DNA from: Pseudomonas sp. Irchel 3E13
Lineage (GTDB): Bacteria > Pseudomonadota > Gammaproteobacteria > Pseudomonadales > Pseudomonadaceae
DNA: 64,000 bases
Direction of reading: 5' to 3'
NCBI RefSeq assembly: GCF_900187455.1
Contig: NZ_FYDX01000014.1
Coordinates: 62,001 to 126,000, forward strand
The notes under the pieces were generated by a model, which saw only the letters and a list, made by a program, of their open reading frames with translations, did no database searches and was not told the DNA's origin. Position numbers and translations under genes: made by a program. Shown here piece after piece: positions 60,289-64,000 of this stretch. Numbering within the stretch: the first letter of the stretch is position 1; the number at the start of each line of letters is the position of its first letter.

Positions 60289-61562
60289 TGCGGGGTTTTA
60301 TCCGTGGAGCCCTCGTTGAGGGCAAAGAGTTCCTGGGCCATGGCCAACGCATCGTGGCGGCCTTCGGCGGAGAGCTTTTTCAGTTGCACGCTGGGCGCAT
60401 GCAGCAGCTTGTTGGTCAGGCCGCGGGCCAGTTGCACCAGGACCTCCTCGGCGCTGGAACCGTTGGCCAGCAGGCGCTGGGCCTTTTGCAGTTCCTCGTC
60501 GCGCAGACGCTCGCTCTGCTGGCGGTACGCCTTGAGCACGTCCACCGCGGCCAGCGCGCGCAGGCGCGACATGAAGTCTTCGGCGCCCACCGTCACCAGT
60601 TCTTCTGCGGCCTGGGCGGCGCCTTGACGGCTCTTGAGGTTTTCCGCGACCACGTCGTGGAGGTCGTCGACCGTATAAAGGTAGACGTCATCCAGTTCGC
60701 CCACTTGCGGCTCGATATCCCGCGGCACGGCGATGTCGACCATGAAGATCGGCTTGTGCCGGCGCAGTTTCAGCGCACTTTCGACCGCGCCCTTGCCAAG
60801 AATCGGCAACTGGCTGGCGGTGGAGCTGATGACGATGTCGCTGTTGACCAGCTCTTGCGGAATGTCCGCCAGCAACACCGCATGGGCACCGAACTGCTCG
60901 GCCAGGATGCTCGCGCGCTCCAGTGTGCGGTTGGCCACGACAATGCGGCGTACGCCCTGCTCGTGCAGGTGCCGGGCGACCAGGGTGATGGTCTCGCCGG
61001 CGCCGATCAGCAGCGCCTGGCTGCGGCCCAGGTCACTGAAGATCTGCTTGGCCAGGCTGACTGCGGCGAAGGCCACCGACACCGGGTTCTCGCCGATGGC
61101 GGTATCGGTGCGCACCTGCTTGGCGGCGCTGAACGTGGCCTGGAACAGCCGGCCCAGCAGCGGCCCGATGGTCCCGGCCTCGCGAGCCACGGCGTAGGCG
61201 GACTTCATCTGGCCGAGGATCTGCGGCTCGCCCAGCACCAGCGAGTCGAGCCCGGAAGCCACGCGCATCATGTGCCGGACGGCGGCATGATCCTCGTGGA
61301 TATAGGCACTGGCGCGCAGTTCATCGACGCTCAACTGGTGATAGTCGGCCAGCCAGCGCAGCACCTCATCGGCCGTCAGGTGGTCCTGCTCGATGTACAG
61401 TTCGCTGCGATTGCAGGTCGAAAGGATTGCGGCTTCCCGGCTGGTAGTCAGTCGGCAGAGCTGCTGCAAGGCTTCCACCATCTGCTCGGGGGTAAACGCC
61501 ACGCGCTCGCGTACGTCTACCGAGGCAGTCTTATGATTGATACCGAGGGCAAGAAAGGCCAT
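60285..61562 (-). CDS. hemA: Glutamyl-tRNA reductase
   Basis: A 425-residue enzyme for the first step of 5-aminolevulinate synthesis. The catalytic Cys is in LSTCNRSELYI, the NADPH domain has LLIGAGETITLVARHL, and ADIVISSTAS-type (SDIVISSTASQLPI) follows. First gene of hemA-prfA-prmC-moeB-murI; divergent from the TPR lipoprotein over 177 bp. Confidence 0.97.
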   Translation of the reverse strand: MAFLALGINHKTASVDVRERVAFTPEQMVEALQQLCRLTTSREAAILSTCNRSELYIEQDHLTADEVLRWLADYHQLSVDELRASAYIHEDHAAVRHMMRVASGLDSLVLGEPQILGQMKSAYAVAREAGTIGPLLGRLFQATFSAAKQVRTDTAIGENPVSVAFAAVSLAKQIFSDLGRSQALLIGAGETITLVARHLHEQGVRRIVVANRTLERASILAEQFGAHAVLLADIPQELVNSDIVISSTASQLPILGKGAVESALKLRRHKPIFMVDIAVPRDIEPQVGELDDVYLYTVDDLHDVVAENLKSRQGAAQAAEELVTVGAEDFMSRLRALAAVDVLKAYRQQSERLRDEELQKAQRLLANGSSAEEVLVQLARGLTNKLLHAPSVQLKKLSAEGRHDALAMAQELFALNEGSTDKTPQ

Positions 61563-61739
61563 TCAAGGTCGCTGGTTGTGACGTGAAGCCGATAATTGTC
61601 CTACTTCGCTGGATCGAGAACAACCACCGCTCGCGATTGTCTCTAATACACTGTATCCACACCCCCCATCGCGAGTGGGTTTGCCATGACGCTTGTGTCA
61701 TGATGGCCCGACCGCAGGTTAGTCGCCCAAAATCTCCTT

Positions 61740-63467
61740 ATGAATAGATCTTCCGCGTTGCTCCTTGCCCTTGCCCTGCTCCAGGGTTGCCAGGCTTTGC
61801 CAGGTGCCCGGGACGCCACACCGCCCGCCGGACAGCAGGTCGCGCCGACCGCCGCGCCCGAGCCGACGGTCTACGGCTCGTTCACCCAGGACACCCTCTA
61901 TAGTCTGTTGGTCGCCGAGCTGGCGGGGCAGCGCAATCGCTTCGATATCGCCCTGGACAACTACGTGATCCAGGCCGAAAAGACCCAGGATCCGGCCATT
62001 TCCGAGCGCGCCTTCCGCATCGCCGAATACCTCGGTGCCGACCAGTCCGCGCTGGACACCTCGTTGATCTGGGCGAAAAACGACCCTGAAAACATCGATG
62101 CGCAGCGCGCCGCCGCGATCCAGCTGGCCCGCGCCGGGCGCTACGACGACTCCATGGTGTTCATGGAAAAGGTGCTGCAAGGCCAGGGCGACACGCATTT
62201 CGACTTCCTTGCCCTGTCCGCCGCCGAAACCGATCAGGACACCCGCGACGGCCTGCAAAAAAGTTTCGACCGCCTGCTGCAAAAGTACCCGGACAACAGC
62301 CAGTTGGTGTTCGGCAAGGCCCTGCTGCTGCAACAGGACGGCAAGTCCCAGGCGGCCCTGAGCCTGCTTGAAGAACATCCGCCGCAAGACGACGAAATCG
62401 CTCCGGTGCTGCTCCGCGCCCGCCTGCTGCAAAGCCTCGACCGCGGCCCGGAAGCCCTGCCGCTGCTGCGCAAGACCATCGCCCGCCACCCCGACGACAA
62501 GCGCCTGCGCCTGACCTACGCGCGGATGTTGGTGGAACAGGACCGGGTCGATGACGCCAAGGTCGAGTTCGCCAGCCTGCTGCAGCAATACCCGGACGAC
62601 GACGAACTGCGCTATTCCCTGGCGCTGGTCAGCCTCGAGGCCAAGGCCTACGACGAAGCGGCCACCTACCTGGAAGACCTGATCACCCGCGAAAGCCATG
62701 TCGATGCCGCGCACCTGAACCTGGGCCGCATCCGCGAGGAGCGCAACGACCTGGAAGGCGCGCTGGCCGAATACGCCCAGGTCGGCCCCGGCAACGATTA
62801 CCTGGCGGCGCAATTGCGCCAGGCCGATATCCTCATCGCCAACGGCCGCGCAGACGAAGCAACGCGCCGCCTCGACGCCGCCCGCGAAGCCCAGCCCGAC
62901 TACGCGATCCAGCTTTATCTGATCGAAGCCGAGACCCTGGGCAACAACGGAAAGGATGCACAGGCGCTGCGGGTGCTGGAAAAAGCCATCAAGCAGTACC
63001 CCGACGACCTCAACCTGCTCTACACCCGCGCCATGCTCGCCGAGAAACGCGACGATCTGTCGCAGATGGAAAAGGACCTGCGCAGCATCATCACCCGCGA
63101 GCCGGAAAACGCCATGGCGCTCAACGCCCTCGGCTACACCCTCGCCGACCGCACCACGCGCTACGGCGAAGCCAAGGACCTGATCGAAAAAGCCCACCGG
63201 ATCAACCCGGACGACCCCGCCGTGCTCGACAGCCTCGGCTGGGTGAACTACCGCCTGGGCAACCTCGACGAAGCCGAGCGCCTGCTGCGCCGGGCCCTTG
63301 AGCGCTTCCCCGACCATGAAGTCGCGGCGCACCTGGGCGAAGTGCTCTGGGCCAACGGCAAGCGTCGCGAGGCGCGCCAGGTCTGGGCCAAGGCCTTTGA
63401 AGCGCAACCCGACAGCACCATCCTGCGCAAGACCGTCCTGCGCCTGACCGGATCCGAGACTCTTTAA
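61740..63467 (+). CDS. TPR-repeat lipoprotein (PA4667-type)
   Basis: A 575-residue lipoprotein with lipobox LLQGC (C17), then a long run of TPR helices with recurring pairs such as PDNSQLVFGKALLLQ, PDDKRLRLTYARMLVEQD and a C-terminal NPDDPAVLDSLGWVNYRLGN. It is conserved between hemA and lolB in Pseudomonas and may help envelope protein assembly. Function not established here. lolB starts 4 bp after its stop. Confidence 0.88.
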   Translation: MNRSSALLLALALLQGCQALPGARDATPPAGQQVAPTAAPEPTVYGSFTQDTLYSLLVAELAGQRNRFDIALDNYVIQAEKTQDPAISERAFRIAEYLGADQSALDTSLIWAKNDPENIDAQRAAAIQLARAGRYDDSMVFMEKVLQGQGDTHFDFLALSAAETDQDTRDGLQKSFDRLLQKYPDNSQLVFGKALLLQQDGKSQAALSLLEEHPPQDDEIAPVLLRARLLQSLDRGPEALPLLRKTIARHPDDKRLRLTYARMLVEQDRVDDAKVEFASLLQQYPDDDELRYSLALVSLEAKAYDEAATYLEDLITRESHVDAAHLNLGRIREERNDLEGALAEYAQVGPGNDYLAAQLRQADILIANGRADEATRRLDAAREAQPDYAIQLYLIEAETLGNNGKDAQALRVLEKAIKQYPDDLNLLYTRAMLAEKRDDLSQMEKDLRSIITREPENAMALNALGYTLADRTTRYGEAKDLIEKAHRINPDDPAVLDSLGWVNYRLGNLDEAERLLRRALERFPDHEVAAHLGEVLWANGKRREARQVWAKAFEAQPDSTILRKTVLRLTGSETL

Positions 63468-63470
63468 ACC

Positions 63471-64000
63471 ATGTTCTTGCGCCATCTCATTACGTTCAGC
63501 CTGATTGCCCTGCTCGCCGGTTGCACCGGCTTCGGATCCCGCGAAGCCGTCGAAGGCCAGGGCAGCCCGCAACTCTGGCGTGAGCACAAACAGCAGTTGA
63601 GCACCCTCGACGGCTGGCAGATCAACGGCAAAGTCGGCATTCGCGCACCGAAGGATTCCGGCAGCGGCACCCTGTTCTGGCTGCAACGCCAGGATTACTA
63701 CGACATCCGCCTGTCCGGCCCGCTGGGTCGCGGCGCCGCCCGCCTGACCGGTCGTCCGGGCCAGGTAGTGCTGGAAGTCGCCAACCAGGGCCGTTTCGAA
63801 GCGCAATCGCCGGAAACCCTGCTGGCCGAGCAACTGGGCTGGGAGTTGCCGGTGTCGCACCTGGTCTGGTGGGTCCGTGGCCTGCCGGCTCCCGACAGCA
63901 AAAGCCGCCTGACCCTCGACGGCAACAGCCGCCTGGCCAGCCTCGAGCAGGATGGCTGGCAGGTGGAATACAGCAACTACACCCTGCAGAACGGTTACTG
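63471..64000 (+). CDS. lolB: Outer-membrane lipoprotein receptor LolB (partial)
   Basis: The first 176 codons are in the window; the frame is open to the edge. Lipobox LLAGC with C18 is seen, then DGWQINGKVGIRAPKDSGSG, LFWLQRQDYYDIRLSGPLGR and WELPVSHLVWWVRGLPAP, matching LolB. It receives lipoproteins from LolA at the outer membrane. The full protein should be about 205 residues. Confidence 0.95.
   Translation, partial: MFLRHLITFSLIALLAGCTGFGSREAVEGQGSPQLWREHKQQLSTLDGWQINGKVGIRAPKDSGSGTLFWLQRQDYYDIRLSGPLGRGAARLTGRPGQVVLEVANQGRFEAQSPETLLAEQLGWELPVSHLVWWVRGLPAPDSKSRLTLDGNSRLASLEQDGWQVEYSNYTLQNGY

Noticed and set aside
58408..60627. Long plus-strand frame opposite prmC and prfA
   Set aside because: Both minus-strand genes are fully recognised housekeeping genes; the antisense frame has no family features.

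Overview
The window is a high-GC chromosomal segment from a Pseudomonas, most likely of the fluorescens group. The evidence is the dense REP and REPIN elements ending in GCTTGCTCGCGA-type palindromes, the Pseudomonas-restricted families (DUF6124, the PA4642 family, SRAP plus DUF2007 plus CPXCG), and the order mqo, PA4642-like, WbuC, hpt, upp, uraA, hemH, phrB, pagL, murI, moeB, prmC, prfA, hemA, TPR lipoprotein, lolB. That order matches PA4640 to PA4668 of P. aeruginosa PAO1 as I recall it. No tRNA, rRNA, CRISPR array, prophage or complete insertion sequence was seen.

Region by region. 1-4000: small accessory genes, namely a GNAT acetyltransferase, a DMT exporter, a frameshifted DUF6124 copy, an exported protein made almost entirely of 20-residue repeats, an intact DUF6124 gene and a YceK-like lipoprotein. 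4058-6360: an overlapping histidine kinase and TPR response regulator pair. 6620-9429: benE diverging from a MocR-type regulator. 9592-21611: a complete quinohemoprotein amine dehydrogenase (QHNDH) system. It comprises the three subunits, the radical SAM, ABC transporter, protease and flavoprotein maturation factors, an aldehyde dehydrogenase and a sigma54-dependent activator. It should oxidise primary amines such as 2-phenylethylamine in the periplasm and pass the aldehyde on to the acid. 21780-30033: a MalT-like LuxR regulator, DUF1329, DUF1302 and a FadDx-type acyl-CoA ligase.

30173-33939: a LysE exporter diverging from an oxidoreductase, MerR and 2-hydroxyacid dehydrogenase operon with a MerR-type promoter, then rsmC. 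33981-34775: a yybP-ykoY (Mn2+) riboswitch upstream of a GDT1-family transporter. 34838-42098: housekeeping and small conserved genes, including an M48 lipoprotein, a chemoreceptor with a FliA-type promoter and an SRAP protein with exchanged active-site residues. 42099-48301: mqo behind a long leader, nucleobase salvage and small conserved genes.

48302-48958: a gene-free repeat island made of two inverted arms of about 170 bp, at the place where PAO1 carries the cupE fimbrial genes. 48959-56149: hemH and a light-response block (FAD oxidoreductase, DUF523/DUF1722, class II LitR-like regulator, photolyase, SDR) with two TRTACA-N12-TGTACA operators. 56199-64000: pagL, then the tightly packed hemA-prfA-prmC-moeB-murI operon, diverging from a TPR lipoprotein and lolB, which runs off the window.

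The strongest leads for new biology are the 20-residue repeat protein with its DUF6124 neighbours, the inverted-arm repeat island, the possible small RNA and nested mini-ORFs in the mqo leader, and the His/Asn exchange in the SRAP protein.
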